Assembly (NCBI GenBank): GCA_963774305.1
Contig: CAVZEM010000007.1
Coordinates: 62,001-126,000, forward strand
Direction of reading: 5' to 3'
Length of the DNA: 64,000 nucleotides
Source: DASUPK01 sp963774305
Lineage (GTDB): Bacteria > Actinomycetota > Thermoleophilia > Solirubrobacterales > 70-9
A program made the translations under genes and the position numbers. This document shows positions 38,074 to 48,202 of this stretch, piece by piece (within the stretch, counting starts at the first letter, position 1; each line of letters begins with the position of its first letter). The notes under the pieces were generated by a model. It did not search any database and was not told the DNA's origin. It saw only the letters and a list, made by a program, of their open reading frames with translations.

Positions 38074-38958
38074 ATGATGACTGTCCAAGTCCGCTTCTAC
38101 ACCGATCCCGCCTGTCCCTGGTCCTGGGCCGCCGAGCCCGCCCTGCGGAGGCTGATGTGGGAGTTCGAGGGAGAGCTCGAATTCGTCTGGGTGATGGGAG
38201 GGCTGGCCCGCCGCTACGGGCGTGAGTACCGCGACGACGAGGGCCGGATCGGCCACGGTCCCGACTGCCACGCCGATCTGATCTCGCATTGGCTCGTGGT
38301 CGCCGCCGACGGGCTGATGCCGACCGATCCCAGGATCTGGACTGAGAGCCCACTCACCTCGACGTACCCGGCCTGCCAGGCCGTAAAGGCCGCCTCCGAG
38401 CAGGGCTGGGAGGCCGGCTACCGCTATCTGCGCCGCATCCGCGAGGGGATCATGTTCGAGCGCCGCAAGCTCGACCATCCGGAAGCGCTGTTGGCCGCAG
38501 CTCGTGGCACTGGCCTCGATCGCCCGCGTTTCGAGATCGACCTCTTCTCCGAGGCGATCACGGAGGCCTTCGCCGCCGACCTCGACGAGGTCCGCGGTCC
38601 GCCCGATGCGGCGCGCGAGGCCGCGGCGGTGCGCAAGACCGAGGGAAGAGAGCGGATCAGCTTCCCGTCGGCCGTGTTCGTCGCGGATGACGGATCACAG
38701 CACGGCGTCTGGGCCATCGCCCGCTCACATCCCGCCCTGCGGGACGCGGCGCTGGCGGCGGGCGCCAAACAGCGCAATGAAGGAGTCTTGGAGCCGGCGG
38801 ATGCGATCCGCCGCTTCGGCCGCTGTGCGACGCGGGAGCTGGAGGTGCTGGCCGAGAAGCCCTTGCCGGTGCTCGAGGCAGAACTGTGGGGAATGGCGCG
38901 CGACTGGAAGCTGAAGCCGATCCGCGCCCTCACCGGGACGCTCTGGGAGCCCGCCTGA
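38074..38958 (+). CDS. DsbA-like thioredoxin-fold protein (FrnE/SpxH type)
   Basis: 294 aa. FYTDPACPWSWAAEPALRRL near the N-terminus aligns with the CxxC site of DsbA/FrnE/SpxH proteins but reads CPWS, so the second Cys is missing. The helical insertion and C-terminal SFPSAVFVADDG strand fit the DSBA oxidoreductase fold. No signal peptide is seen, so it is probably cytoplasmic, with glutathione-transferase-like, adaptor or isomerase function rather than disulfide formation. Divergent from the kinase at 36513-38000. Confidence 0.8.
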   Translation: MMTVQVRFYTDPACPWSWAAEPALRRLMWEFEGELEFVWVMGGLARRYGREYRDDEGRIGHGPDCHADLISHWLVVAADGLMPTDPRIWTESPLTSTYPACQAVKAASEQGWEAGYRYLRRIREGIMFERRKLDHPEALLAAARGTGLDRPRFEIDLFSEAITEAFAADLDEVRGPPDAAREAAAVRKTEGRERISFPSAVFVADDGSQHGVWAIARSHPALRDAALAAGAKQRNEGVLEPADAIRRFGRCATRELEVLAEKPLPVLEAELWGMARDWKLKPIRALTGTLWEPA

Positions 38959-38967
38959 ACCACCCGG

Positions 38968-39007
38968 GTGTCGAGTTCTTTTCGGGCGTGCGAAAGGAAC
39001 TCGACAC
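38968..39007. terminator. Bidirectional hairpin between DsbA-like gene and purM
   Basis: GTGTCGAGTTCTTTTCG (38968-38984) pairs with CGAAAGGAACTCGACAC (38991-39007) over 17 bp with one G-U type position and a 6-nt loop. It lies between two convergent genes. No T-tract, typical of high-GC genomes. Confidence 0.65.
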
Positions 39008-39015
39008 GCCGCCGC

Positions 39016-40010
<995 letters not shown>

Positions 40011-40014
<4 letters not shown>

Positions 40015-40931
40015 CCGGACCGCCTCTCGGGACCCGTGCGCGCCCCCGCCCAGCTGGGAGCGCCATTGCCCGCCGCGGCGCCGTTGCCGCTCGGTGTGGA
40101 GGCGACGCCGTCCGGTTTCAGGTAGACGCGCCGCGCCCGCCTGCGGCGCCAGAGGTTCGCGAGCACGCTTCCAGCCAGCCCGGCGCGATAGGCGGCGTAG
40201 GGCCAGAGGGCGCTGTCGCGCTCCACCAGCCGGATCAGCTCCTGGGAGGCGAGGGTCGACGCGAACGAGGTCGCCGTCCCGGCTGCGAAGCCGGCTCGTG
40301 CCTCGGGCGGCAGGCCGCGCCGCCGCAGGCGGATGCCCTTGAGGACGGCTGCTCCGACGATCACCGGCAGCGCGACGGTCCGGGAGAGCATGTTCGAATG
40401 CTGCCGCGTGAAGCCGCGCCAGCGGGCAGCCGTCAGGGTCGCCCCGTTGCGTGAGATGCCGGGAGCGAGGGCGGTGGCCTGGGCCAGCCCAAGCGCCAGC
40501 CCGTCCATCGCCGTGGCGCGACCCCGGTCGCGGACCTGTGGCCGGCGATCGGCGATCACCATCGCGGCCGCGCCGGCGAGCAGGCCGATCGCGGTGGGAA
40601 CCGGTCCGCCCAGGTGTCGCTCGATCGGGCGCTCGAGGGCCACCCCGCAGACCACCGGAGGCAGGAACGAGAGGGCCAGCACGGTGGCCTTCCGACGGTC
40701 GAAGGAGCTCAGCTCCTCGGCGATCACACGCCGCTGTCCGATCAGCAGGGCCGCCGCGGCGCCGGCATGCAGGGCGACCTCGAAGCTCTTCTGCAGTTCG
40801 GGGTCGCGTCCGTCCTCGTCCCAGCCGGCGAGCCAGGGGATCAGGGTGAGATGGGCGGAGCTGGAGACCGGGAGAAGCTCGGTCGGCCCCTGCACGGCGC
40901 CGAGGACGATCGCCCTCGACCGCCTCATCAT
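40011..40931 (-). CDS. uppP: Undecaprenyl-diphosphate phosphatase UppP (BacA)
   Basis: 306 aa. Multi-pass membrane phosphatase converting C55-PP to C55-P. GAVQGPTELLPVSSSAHLTL is the E/PVSSSxHL active-site loop, and APGISRNGATLTAARWRGFTR is the second (SR) motif. The C-terminal 40 residues are a Gly/Ala/Asn-rich cytoplasmic tail. ATG overlaps the dedA stop. Together with DedA it suggests coordinated carrier-lipid recycling. Confidence 0.94.
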
Positions 40932-41602
40932 GAAGCGGGCTGCTCCTCAGCGTCCCCCTCGGGGCCACCGCGCATCTCAGTGGGCGGCGTGTCGCCGCCG
41001 CGGCGTCGCCGGATCACCAGATAGATGATGGCGGCGATGGCGGCCAGGACGACCACGTAGTCGAGGAAGGCGAGCCTCTGGTGCCATTTGTCCCAGTTGT
41101 CGCCGACCGCGCGGCCGATCAGGGCCAGGCTCGAGAGCCAGATCACCGAGCCGGCGAGTGTGAAGGGGATGAAGCGGCGGAGCGGCATCTCCGCGACCCC
41201 CGCCGGCAGCGAGATGAAGGCGCGCACGAGCGGGATCAGCCTGCCGACGAAGACCGTGATGTCGCCGTGGCGCTTGAACCAGCCGTCCGCCCAGTCGAGG
41301 CGCTTGTGGTCTATGTGGATCAGCTTGTTCCTCTCGAGCAGCTCGATCCGGCCGTAGTACCCGACCGCGTAGGCGATGCAGCAGCCGATCAGCTCTCCGG
41401 CCACCCCGGCGGCGATCACGCCGAGCAGGGTGAGGTCGCCGTCGCTCACCTTGAAGCCGGCGAACATCATCGTCGCCTCGCTCGGGATCGGGATGCAGGC
41501 GCTGCCCAGCATCGTCAGCACGAAGACGCCGGCATAGCCAACCGAGCCGATGAAATCGGTGCAGAGGTTGACGAGTGGATCGAGGAGAGCGGCGATCGGC
41601 AT
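40928..41602 (-). CDS. DedA family membrane transporter
   Basis: 224 aa. SNARE-associated/DedA fold: GVFVLTMLGSACIPIPSEATMMFAG with the conserved E, and GRLIPLVRAFISLPAGVAEMPLRRFIPFT with the conserved R and G. Several DedA proteins are established flippases for undecaprenyl phosphate or phospholipids. The gene starts the dedA-uppP-purM operon and is divergent from the polysaccharide-locus dehydratase. Confidence 0.92.
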   Translation of the reverse strand: MPIAALLDPLVNLCTDFIGSVGYAGVFVLTMLGSACIPIPSEATMMFAGFKVSDGDLTLLGVIAAGVAGELIGCCIAYAVGYYGRIELLERNKLIHIDHKRLDWADGWFKRHGDITVFVGRLIPLVRAFISLPAGVAEMPLRRFIPFTLAGSVIWLSSLALIGRAVGDNWDKWHQRLAFLDYVVVLAAIAAIIYLVIRRRRGGDTPPTEMRGGPEGDAEEQPAS

Positions 41603-41711
41603 GAAATTCAGCGCGGATGGGCAGCCCCGGGCCCGCGCGGCGCCACATGGTAGGGAGTTGCAGTTCGCCTCGCGGGGATCCTCATTTTTCCCGGTTTTCG
41701 CCGGAGCGCAC

Positions 41712-41717
41712 TAGACT
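41712..41717 (+). promoter_or_regulatory. -10 box for the polysaccharide-locus dehydratase
   Basis: TAGACT lies 10 nt before the GTG start at 41728, leaving no room for a Shine-Dalgarno leader; a leaderless transcript is likely. The same TAGACT box occurs 7 nt before the start at 62753. Confidence 0.5.
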
Positions 41718-41727
41718 CGCTGCTCGC

Positions 41728-43623
41728 GTGGAGCGGCTCAAGCACCCCGTCTACAGGCACCGCCTGATCCAGCTCGCCGCAGACGCAGTCCTCATCGCGG
41801 CCGCCTACTACCTGGCCTTCAGGTTGCGGTTCCTCGATGCCTCAGGCGGCATCCCGGACCGCTACGACCACATGCTCGGCCACTCCATCGGTTTCGTCGT
41901 CGCCGGCCAGCTGATCGTCTTCTACGCCTTCGGCCTGTACGAGAAGTGGTGGCGCTACTTCCGCCTGCCGGACATGATCGCCGTCCTCCGCGCCTGCGCG
42001 GTCTCGACGGCGATCCTGGCGATCGCCTTCCTGCTGCTCAAGCCATTCGACGACCAGATCCCGCGCTCGGTCGTCGTCAGCTACTTCCTGCTCACGGTCT
42101 TCCTGATCGGCGGGGCGCGGCTGCTGGTGCGGATGCTGCTCGTCGAGCGGATGGCGCGGCGCGACGTTCGCGGCGCCCGCCGCGTGCTGGTGGTCGGCGC
42201 GGGCTCGGGCGGCCAGATGGTTGCCCGCGAGATGCAGCTCAACCCGAATCTCGGCTCCCGCGCGATCGGCTTCCTGGACGACGATCCCCGGAAGCGCGGC
42301 ATGCGCCTGCACAGCATCAACGTGCTCGGCACCACTGACGAGGTCGGCGAGATCCTGGACGAGTTCCACCCCGACGAGGTGATCATCGCGATCCCCTCGG
42401 CGCCGGGCGTGCTCCGCGGCCGAGTCGTGACGGCCTGCCGCGAACGCGACGTCCCGGTGCGGACGCTGCCCACCGTGTTCGAGCTGCTCCGGGGGGGAGT
42501 CCAGCTCACCAGGCAGCTGCGCGAGGTCCAGGTCGAGGACGTGCTCGGTCGGGAGCCGGTGAAGATGGAGCTCGACCGGGTCGGCGCCTACATCCAGGAC
42601 AAGGTGGTCCTGGTCACCGGCGCCGGTGGCTCTATCGGCTCGGAGCTGGTCCGCCAGATCGCCCGGGTGCGGCCGAAGCTGCTGGTCATCCTCGACCACG
42701 CCGAGGACAACCTCTTCCGGATCGACCGCGAGATGATCGAGGAGCGGCACTTCGCCCGGGTCGAGTCGGTGCTAGCCGACTGCAAGGAGGGGGACCGGAT
42801 GCTCGAGGTGATGCAGCGCTTCAAGCCGGCGGTCGTCTTCCATGCCGCGGCGTACAAGCACGTCACCCTGATGGAGGCGAACCCGCTCGAGGCGATCCGC
42901 AACAACGCGATGGCCACCAAGGTCACCGCGGAGACCGCAGTCGCCTCGGGCTGCGAGCGCTTCGTGCTCGTCTCCACCGACAAGGCAGTCAATCCGCGCA
43001 CCGTGATGGGTGCCTCCAAGGCGATGGCCGAGTGGATCGTGGAGGCTGCCGGCCGCAAGCACCCACAGACCCGCTTCGTCACGGTCCGCTTCGGAAACGT
43101 CCTCGCCTCCTCCGGCAGCGTGGTCCCGATCTTCCGCAGCCAGATCGAGCGCGGCGGGCCGGTCACCGTGACCGATCGTGAGATGACGCGCTACTTCATG
43201 ACCATCCCGGAGGCCGTTCAGCTGGTGATCCGCTCCGGCGACCTCGGTGGCGCCAGCGGAGAGGTCTTTGTGCTGGAGATGGGAGAGCCGGTGAAGATCG
43301 TCGACCTGGCCCACAACATGATCCGGCTGGCGGGATACGAGCCAGAGGTCGACATCGCCGTCGAGATCGTCGGGGCCCGGCCCGGAGAGAAGCTCCACGA
43401 GGAGCTGTTCAACTCCGACGAGCGGCCTCAGCCAACGGCGTCGGACCGGATCGTGCGCGCCGTTCGCCACGCCCCGCTCGACCCGGAGTGGGTCAACGGC
43501 ACGCTGGGTCGTCTCGAAACCTTGATCCGAGAAGGCGACGAGGCCCACCTGGCGGAGCAGACCGTGGAGCTGGTCTCCGCGCGGCGGGCAACCGAGCTTC
43601 CCGTTGACGATCTGACTGCTTAG
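41728..43623 (+). CDS. Membrane nucleotide-sugar epimerase/dehydratase (CapD/PglF-like)
   Basis: 631 aa. Four N-terminal membrane segments (residues 8-130), a CoA-binding-like Rossmann domain (VLVVGAGSGGQMVAREMQ, IGFLDDDPRKRG) and a C-terminal extended SDR with VLVTGAGGSIGSELVRQI, HAAAYKHVTLMEANP and STDKAVNPRTVMGASK, the Lys of which replaces the usual Tyr-x3-Lys in the UDP-GlcNAc 4,6-dehydratase group. It makes UDP-4-keto-6-deoxy sugars for bacillosamine/QuiNAc-type surface glycans. First gene of the polysaccharide locus. GTG 41728 chosen over the longer open frame because of the -10 box. Confidence 0.9.
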   Translation: MERLKHPVYRHRLIQLAADAVLIAAAYYLAFRLRFLDASGGIPDRYDHMLGHSIGFVVAGQLIVFYAFGLYEKWWRYFRLPDMIAVLRACAVSTAILAIAFLLLKPFDDQIPRSVVVSYFLLTVFLIGGARLLVRMLLVERMARRDVRGARRVLVVGAGSGGQMVAREMQLNPNLGSRAIGFLDDDPRKRGMRLHSINVLGTTDEVGEILDEFHPDEVIIAIPSAPGVLRGRVVTACRERDVPVRTLPTVFELLRGGVQLTRQLREVQVEDVLGREPVKMELDRVGAYIQDKVVLVTGAGGSIGSELVRQIARVRPKLLVILDHAEDNLFRIDREMIEERHFARVESVLADCKEGDRMLEVMQRFKPAVVFHAAAYKHVTLMEANPLEAIRNNAMATKVTAETAVASGCERFVLVSTDKAVNPRTVMGASKAMAEWIVEAAGRKHPQTRFVTVRFGNVLASSGSVVPIFRSQIERGGPVTVTDREMTRYFMTIPEAVQLVIRSGDLGGASGEVFVLEMGEPVKIVDLAHNMIRLAGYEPEVDIAVEIVGARPGEKLHEELFNSDERPQPTASDRIVRAVRHAPLDPEWVNGTLGRLETLIREGDEAHLAEQTVELVSARRATELPVDDLTA

Positions 43624-43733
43624 CGGCAAACGGCTTCGCCATCAGGTCGCCGCCACAGGCGGCCGCCCCTGATAACCGCTCGGGGCTTCGCCCCTCGCTC
43701 ATAGCGGGCGGCCTGGTGGCGGCTGGCCCCTTA
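43621..43733 (+). repeat. Type A structured repeat
   Basis: Outer arms GCCGCCAC (43649-43656) and GTGGCGGC (43716-43723), inner GGGGCTTCGCCCC hairpin and CGCTCATAGCG hairpin. It starts at the TAG stop of the dehydratase and is followed by TTAACAT, a -10-like sequence for the next gene. Confidence 0.8.
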
Positions 43734-43751
43734 ACATCCCGCGCCGCGGCC

Positions 43752-44597
43752 ATGAGCAGTCTGCTGAAGGAAGTCGGTGCTGTCGCGGGCCTCGCCTCGT
43801 TCCTGGGGCTGGCCCTGCTTTCGCTGCTCTATTTCGCCCAGGCGCGCGACGTGCGCCGCCTGCGGGACCAGGCGAGCTTCCTCGTGGAGGGAGGCTCCGA
43901 GGACGGCGAGTCCGTCGCCCCCGCGGAGCGCACCGCGACTGCTGTCGCCTCCACCACCAAGGAGCCGGAGAAGGCCGCCGCCGCAGCCGCCGCTACGGCG
44001 CCCAACGAGGCCGAGGCATTCAGGCGGGCGGAGCTCGCCCGGCAGGCGGCCGAGCGCCGTCAGCGATTCGAGCAGCGCCGCCGGCCCGGCGGCGGGCGCG
44101 AGCGGCCGACGTGGCTCTCCGAGCCCCTCTCACTGGCCGTGATCGTGGTCGGCGCGATTCTCCTGGTCGCCGGCATCGCGTTCGGCGTCACCCGGGTCAC
44201 CGGCGGGTCATCGGACTCGACCACCTCCGGCGCGGCCAAGAAGAGCAAGGGGCCGTGCCCGCCGAGCCAGACCAAGGTCGCCGTCCTCAACGGCACCGCC
44301 ACGCCCGGGCTCGCCGCCCAGTCCGCCGCTCCGCTGAAGCAGAAGGGCTACAAGGTCGGCCCGGTCGGCAACACCACGACCCCGTTCCCGACCAGCGTCG
44401 TCATGTTCGACCCGACCGACGGCACGCAGTGCGCCCCGATCATCGGCCAGGTCGTCGGCATCCAGAAGACGCAGCCGATGAACAACGAGGTGCGAACCGC
44501 CGCGGAGGGAGACCCGGTAGCAGTGGTCGTCGGAGACGACAAGGCCGGGGGCTCGAGCACCACCGGGGTCAGCGACACGACCGGCTCGGGCATCTGA
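43752..44597 (+). CDS. LytR C-terminal domain membrane protein
   Basis: 281 aa. N-terminal hydrophobic segment (residues 6-24), an Ala/Glu/Arg-rich helical cytoplasmic region, a second TM (LAVIVVGAILLVAGIAFGV, about 137-155) and a C-terminal LytR_C domain (VAVLNGTATPGLAAQSAAPLK to FDPTDGTQCAPIIGQVVGI). LytR_C usually accompanies LCP ligases that attach glycans to peptidoglycan; here it is free-standing. ATG 43752 chosen; the upstream frame lies in the repeat. It may serve attachment of the locus polymer to the wall. Confidence 0.82.
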   Translation: MSSLLKEVGAVAGLASFLGLALLSLLYFAQARDVRRLRDQASFLVEGGSEDGESVAPAERTATAVASTTKEPEKAAAAAAATAPNEAEAFRRAELARQAAERRQRFEQRRRPGGGRERPTWLSEPLSLAVIVVGAILLVAGIAFGVTRVTGGSSDSTTSGAAKKSKGPCPPSQTKVAVLNGTATPGLAAQSAAPLKQKGYKVGPVGNTTTPFPTSVVMFDPTDGTQCAPIIGQVVGIQKTQPMNNEVRTAAEGDPVAVVVGDDKAGGSSTTGVSDTTGSGI

Positions 44598-44623
44598 GCC
44601 AACGCAGCTAGACCGGCCGCCCT

Positions 44624-45073
44624 GTGAGCGAGCGCAGTCGATCGGCCGTCCTGTTCCCCGTCCTGGTGGTGTCGCTCCTGCTGGTGGCGACGGCCGGGGC
44701 GATCGTCGTCACGCAGCATCTCCGGGACGAGGGGCCGGTCGTCAGCTCGACGCGGATCAAGACTCGTCACAACGGCGACTACCGGGTCTGCTTCCAGCTC
44801 ACTCGCGACGACACCGTTCAGGTCGCCGTCGTGGATGCCTCCGATCAGGTGGTGCGAGTCCTGGCGCGGCCGGCGCCCCTCACAGGCAGCGACAGCGCGC
44901 CTGAGGACACGCCGAAGGCGGGCGCCCATTGCTTCGACTGGGACGGGACCGATGCCGCCGGGCAGGCGGTGCCGCCCGGCGTCTACCGGATGCGGCTCCG
45001 GTTCCAGCGCATCGATCGCGTCCTGACTCCCGGAGAGCACCTGACCATCGGGGTGCGGGGGACGAATTCATGA
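44624..45073 (+). CDS. Secreted/membrane-anchored FlgD-Ig-like protein
   Basis: 149 aa. N-terminal membrane anchor (VLFPVLVVSLLLVATAGAIVV). The rest is one beta-sandwich with the FlgD-Ig hallmark HCFDWDGTDAAGQAVPPGVYRMRL. The domain is used in many extracellular proteins as a structural or binding module. Precise role unknown. GTG start; ATGA overlap with the polymerase gene downstream links it to the polysaccharide locus. Confidence 0.8.
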   Translation: MSERSRSAVLFPVLVVSLLLVATAGAIVVTQHLRDEGPVVSSTRIKTRHNGDYRVCFQLTRDDTVQVAVVDASDQVVRVLARPAPLTGSDSAPEDTPKAGAHCFDWDGTDAAGQAVPPGVYRMRLRFQRIDRVLTPGEHLTIGVRGTNS

Positions 45074-46608
45074 GCGAGACGCTGGAGGTCATCGGTTGCC
45101 TGGCCGCCGCGGCGGCGCTCTCCACCTCCTTCCTCGCCTCCAACGCCCGTCTCCGTGCGGCAGGGCTTGTCCTGGCGGGAGCGCTCGCGCTCGCGCTGAT
45201 CGCCGGCCAGGGCTGGGACGAGCTGCGGAACCTCCGCGAGCACCATTTGGAGTTCGCCGGCTTGATCGTCGCGGGCATCGTCGTGCTGGCGATTGGCGCC
45301 GCCGCGATGCTGCGCTGGCCGATCCTGCTGCCGCTGCTGCTGATCGCCGCGTTGCCGTTCCGGGTTCGCCTGCACGTGGCGGGAGGACAGGCGGTGAACC
45401 TGCTGGTGCCGCTCTACGTCGTGATCGGCTCCGGCGTGCTGGCGACCGTGGTGGCGACGATCCGCGGTCAGACCAGGCTCCGCAGGCTGCCCACACCGCT
45501 GGTCGTGGCGCTGGTCGCGGTGATCTGCCTGTACGCGCTCCAGACGATCTACTCGCCCGACGTCCCCTTCGCCGCTCGCAACGTCGGCTTCTTCCTGATC
45601 CCGTTCGCGATCCTCTTCTCGCTGCTGGCCGAGGCGACCTGGGACCGGCGTCTGCTCAAGCTCGCGCTCGGAGTGCTGCTGGCCGAAGGCTTGATCCTTG
45701 CCCTGGTCGGCATCGGGCAGTTCGTCGACCAGCACATCTTCTGGAACGGGAAGCTCGACGCATCGAACGACTTCCACTTCTACTTCCGGGTCAACTCGCT
45801 GTTCTGGGACCCGAACATCTATGGCCGCTATCTCGTCCTGACGATCCTGCTCGCGACCACCACGCTGCTCTGGGCGGCCAACCGAGCCCTCGCGTTCGCG
45901 CTCGCCGGGGCGGTGGCGATCGCCTTCGCCGGACTCGTCTTCGCCTTTTCGCAGACGAGCTTCATCGCCCTCTTTGCCGGGCTGATCGTGCTGGTGGCGC
46001 TCCGCTGGAGCGTCCGCTGGACCGCGGTCGCGACGCTGGTGGCGGTCGTCCTGATCGGAGCCGGCCTTCTGATCCGCAGCTCGTCCAGCGGCTCGACGTC
46101 GATCAACACCGAGGGTCACGGGACTCTGGTCTCCGGCGGGTTGAAGCTGGCGCGCCATCGCCCGCTCTACGGCTACGGCTCGGCCTCGTTCTCCAAGGAG
46201 TTCGCTCGCGAGGAGAACGTTCCCCCAGGCGATACGACCATCTCTCACAGCGAGCCGGTCACGGTCGCGGCCGAGCAGGGCGCGATCGGGGTGATCGCGT
46301 ACCTCGGGTTGCTCGCGGCCGCGCTCTGGACCGTGCTCGGGGGGATGCGCGGAATCACGCCGGGTTGGGGTGGCCGGTTCCGGTCATTCGGGGGGGGAGA
46401 CCGCGTCGAGCTGACTCCGGCGAGGATCGGGATCGCGGCCGCCTTCTGCGCTCTGCTCGTCCACACGATCGGATACGCGGCGTACCTCACCGACCCGCTC
46501 ACCTGGGCCCTGCTCGCCGTTGGGGGCGTGCTCGCAGCTGAGGCCGGCGTTGGTGACTGGCCCAGGGCAAAGGGCGGCTCCTCCGCTTCGCGTCCGGGGC
46601 CGCCTTGA
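45070..46608 (+). CDS. O-antigen ligase/polymerase family protein (Wzy-like)
   Basis: 512 aa, about 12 membrane segments. The long periplasmic loop contains RPLYGYGSASFSKEF and HSEPVTVAAEQGAIGVIAYLGLLAA, the conserved Wzy_C/O-antigen ligase region with G.G and H residues. It polymerises or ligates undecaprenyl-linked oligosaccharides outside the membrane. ATG overlaps the FlgD-Ig gene. The frame upstream of 45070 overlaps that gene and is not used. Confidence 0.87.
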   Translation: MSETLEVIGCLAAAAALSTSFLASNARLRAAGLVLAGALALALIAGQGWDELRNLREHHLEFAGLIVAGIVVLAIGAAAMLRWPILLPLLLIAALPFRVRLHVAGGQAVNLLVPLYVVIGSGVLATVVATIRGQTRLRRLPTPLVVALVAVICLYALQTIYSPDVPFAARNVGFFLIPFAILFSLLAEATWDRRLLKLALGVLLAEGLILALVGIGQFVDQHIFWNGKLDASNDFHFYFRVNSLFWDPNIYGRYLVLTILLATTTLLWAANRALAFALAGAVAIAFAGLVFAFSQTSFIALFAGLIVLVALRWSVRWTAVATLVAVVLIGAGLLIRSSSSGSTSINTEGHGTLVSGGLKLARHRPLYGYGSASFSKEFAREENVPPGDTTISHSEPVTVAAEQGAIGVIAYLGLLAAALWTVLGGMRGITPGWGGRFRSFGGGDRVELTPARIGIAAAFCALLVHTIGYAAYLTDPLTWALLAVGGVLAAEAGVGDWPRAKGGSSASRPGPP

Positions 46609-46624
46609 TCTTCCACCTGGGCTG

Positions 46625-48202
46625 ATGACTGGATATCTCCGCCGCCTGGCGACGACGGGAGCCGCATACACGGCCTCCAGCGTGATCTCGAAGCTGATCG
46701 CGGTCGCCCTGCTGCCGCTCTACACGCGGTACCTGACGCCCGCCGACTACGGCGCCGCCGAGGTCCTTGTCACGGGCGTGATCGCGGCCAGCATCGTGAT
46801 CCGCCTCGGCATCATCGAGGCGCTGCTGCGTTTCTACTACCAGGCCGGCGAGGACCCGGACCAGGTCGTGAAGACGGCGTTCGCCTCGCTGCTCTGGACC
46901 ACGACGATCGGGCTGGCGATCGCGCTTCCCCTCGCCGAGCCGCTGTCGCGGTTGCTCCTGGACCACTCCGACCCGGACCTGATGCGGATCGCGATCTTCG
47001 GGCTCTGGGTCTTCACGATGTTCGAGTTCCTGACGGCGCTCTTCCGGCTCGATGAGCGCGCCAAGGCCTACTTCGCCTTCACGGTCTCGAACGTCCTGGT
47101 GACCATCCCGGTGACGGTCTGGCTGGTGGTGGGGCAGGACAAGGGCGCCAGCGGCCTGCTCTGGGGTCAGTACGCGACCGGTGCCGTCTTCCTCGCCGGC
47201 CTGGTGATCGCGCAGAGGCGCCGCCTGGCGCTGGTCCCGGACTTCGCGCTCTGGCGGCGCATGCTGCGCTGGGGCCTGCCGACGATGCCCGCCGAGCTCT
47301 CGCTCTACTCCCTCAACTTCATCGACCGGGTGCTGATCGTCCGTCTGGTCGGGCTCGGCGACGCCGGCCTGTACAGCCTCTCGGTCAAGTTCGCCCAGGC
47401 GGTCAACGTGCTCGTCAAGGGCTTCCAGCTCGCCTGGCCACCGCTCGCGTACTCGATCCAGGACGACGACGAGGCCCGGCGGGCCTACGCCGTGATCGTC
47501 ACCTGGTTCGTGTCGGTGACGACCTTCTTCGTCGCCGGGATGTGGCTGCTCTCGCGCTGGATCGTCCGAGCCCTGGCCGCGCCGGAGTTCTTCGACTCCT
47601 ACAAGACGATTGGCCTGGTCTCGACCGGGGTGATGCTCTACGCGCTCTATCTCGTTCTGGTGGTGGTGCTCGGGCGGACCGGCCGCACGGAATACAACTT
47701 CCCCGCCACCGGTGCCGGGACCGTGGTCAACATCGGCCTCAACCTGATCCTCCTGCCCTCGATGGGGATCGTCGGCGCCGGCGTGTCGCTGGTGGCCTCC
47801 TACGCCGTCGTGCTCGTTCTCATGTACGTCTTCACGCAGCGGCTCTTCAAGGTCCCCTACGAATGGCTGCGGCTCGCGCAGGCAACCGGCCTCGCTGTGG
47901 CGCTGGTGGCCGTTGGCGAGCTGCTCCTGCCCACCTCCGGGATCGGTGGCCTGGCCGGCCGCACCGTTCTCTGGCTTGCCTACCCCCTGCTGCTCTGGTT
48001 CTCAGGTTTCCTGAACGATGAGGAGCGGGAGGCGGCTGGCCGAGTCCTGAGCCCGGCGACCGTGAGGGCTGCGCTGACCAGCCTCCGCGAGGCGCCCGAG
48101 GAGGAGTCCGTCGGCGAACCGGAACCGGTCCATGCGCGAGGGCCGCGCCTCACCCGGGAGACGCTCGAGGCCGAGCAGCGGGATGAGGACGCGATCCGCT
48201 AG
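46625..48202 (+). CDS. Lipid-linked oligosaccharide flippase (Wzx/MATE type)
   Basis: 525 aa, about 14 membrane segments in the polysaccharide-synthase/flippase pattern. AAYTASSVISKLIAVALLPLYTRYLTPADYG opens the protein, and PTMPAELSLYSLNFIDRVLIVRLVG starts the second half. It flips undecaprenyl-PP-linked repeat units. The C-terminal 55 residues are polar and acidic. Its stop overlaps the stop of the convergent glycosyltransferase by two bases. Confidence 0.9.
   Translation: MTGYLRRLATTGAAYTASSVISKLIAVALLPLYTRYLTPADYGAAEVLVTGVIAASIVIRLGIIEALLRFYYQAGEDPDQVVKTAFASLLWTTTIGLAIALPLAEPLSRLLLDHSDPDLMRIAIFGLWVFTMFEFLTALFRLDERAKAYFAFTVSNVLVTIPVTVWLVVGQDKGASGLLWGQYATGAVFLAGLVIAQRRRLALVPDFALWRRMLRWGLPTMPAELSLYSLNFIDRVLIVRLVGLGDAGLYSLSVKFAQAVNVLVKGFQLAWPPLAYSIQDDDEARRAYAVIVTWFVSVTTFFVAGMWLLSRWIVRALAAPEFFDSYKTIGLVSTGVMLYALYLVLVVVLGRTGRTEYNFPATGAGTVVNIGLNLILLPSMGIVGAGVSLVASYAVVLVLMYVFTQRLFKVPYEWLRLAQATGLAVALVAVGELLLPTSGIGGLAGRTVLWLAYPLLLWFSGFLNDEEREAAGRVLSPATVRAALTSLREAPEEESVGEPEPVHARGPRLTRETLEAEQRDEDAIR

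Noticed and set aside
46390..46398. G-run in the polymerase gene as a phase-variable site
   Set aside because: The run is short, the frame is intact on both sides, and no evidence of variation is available.
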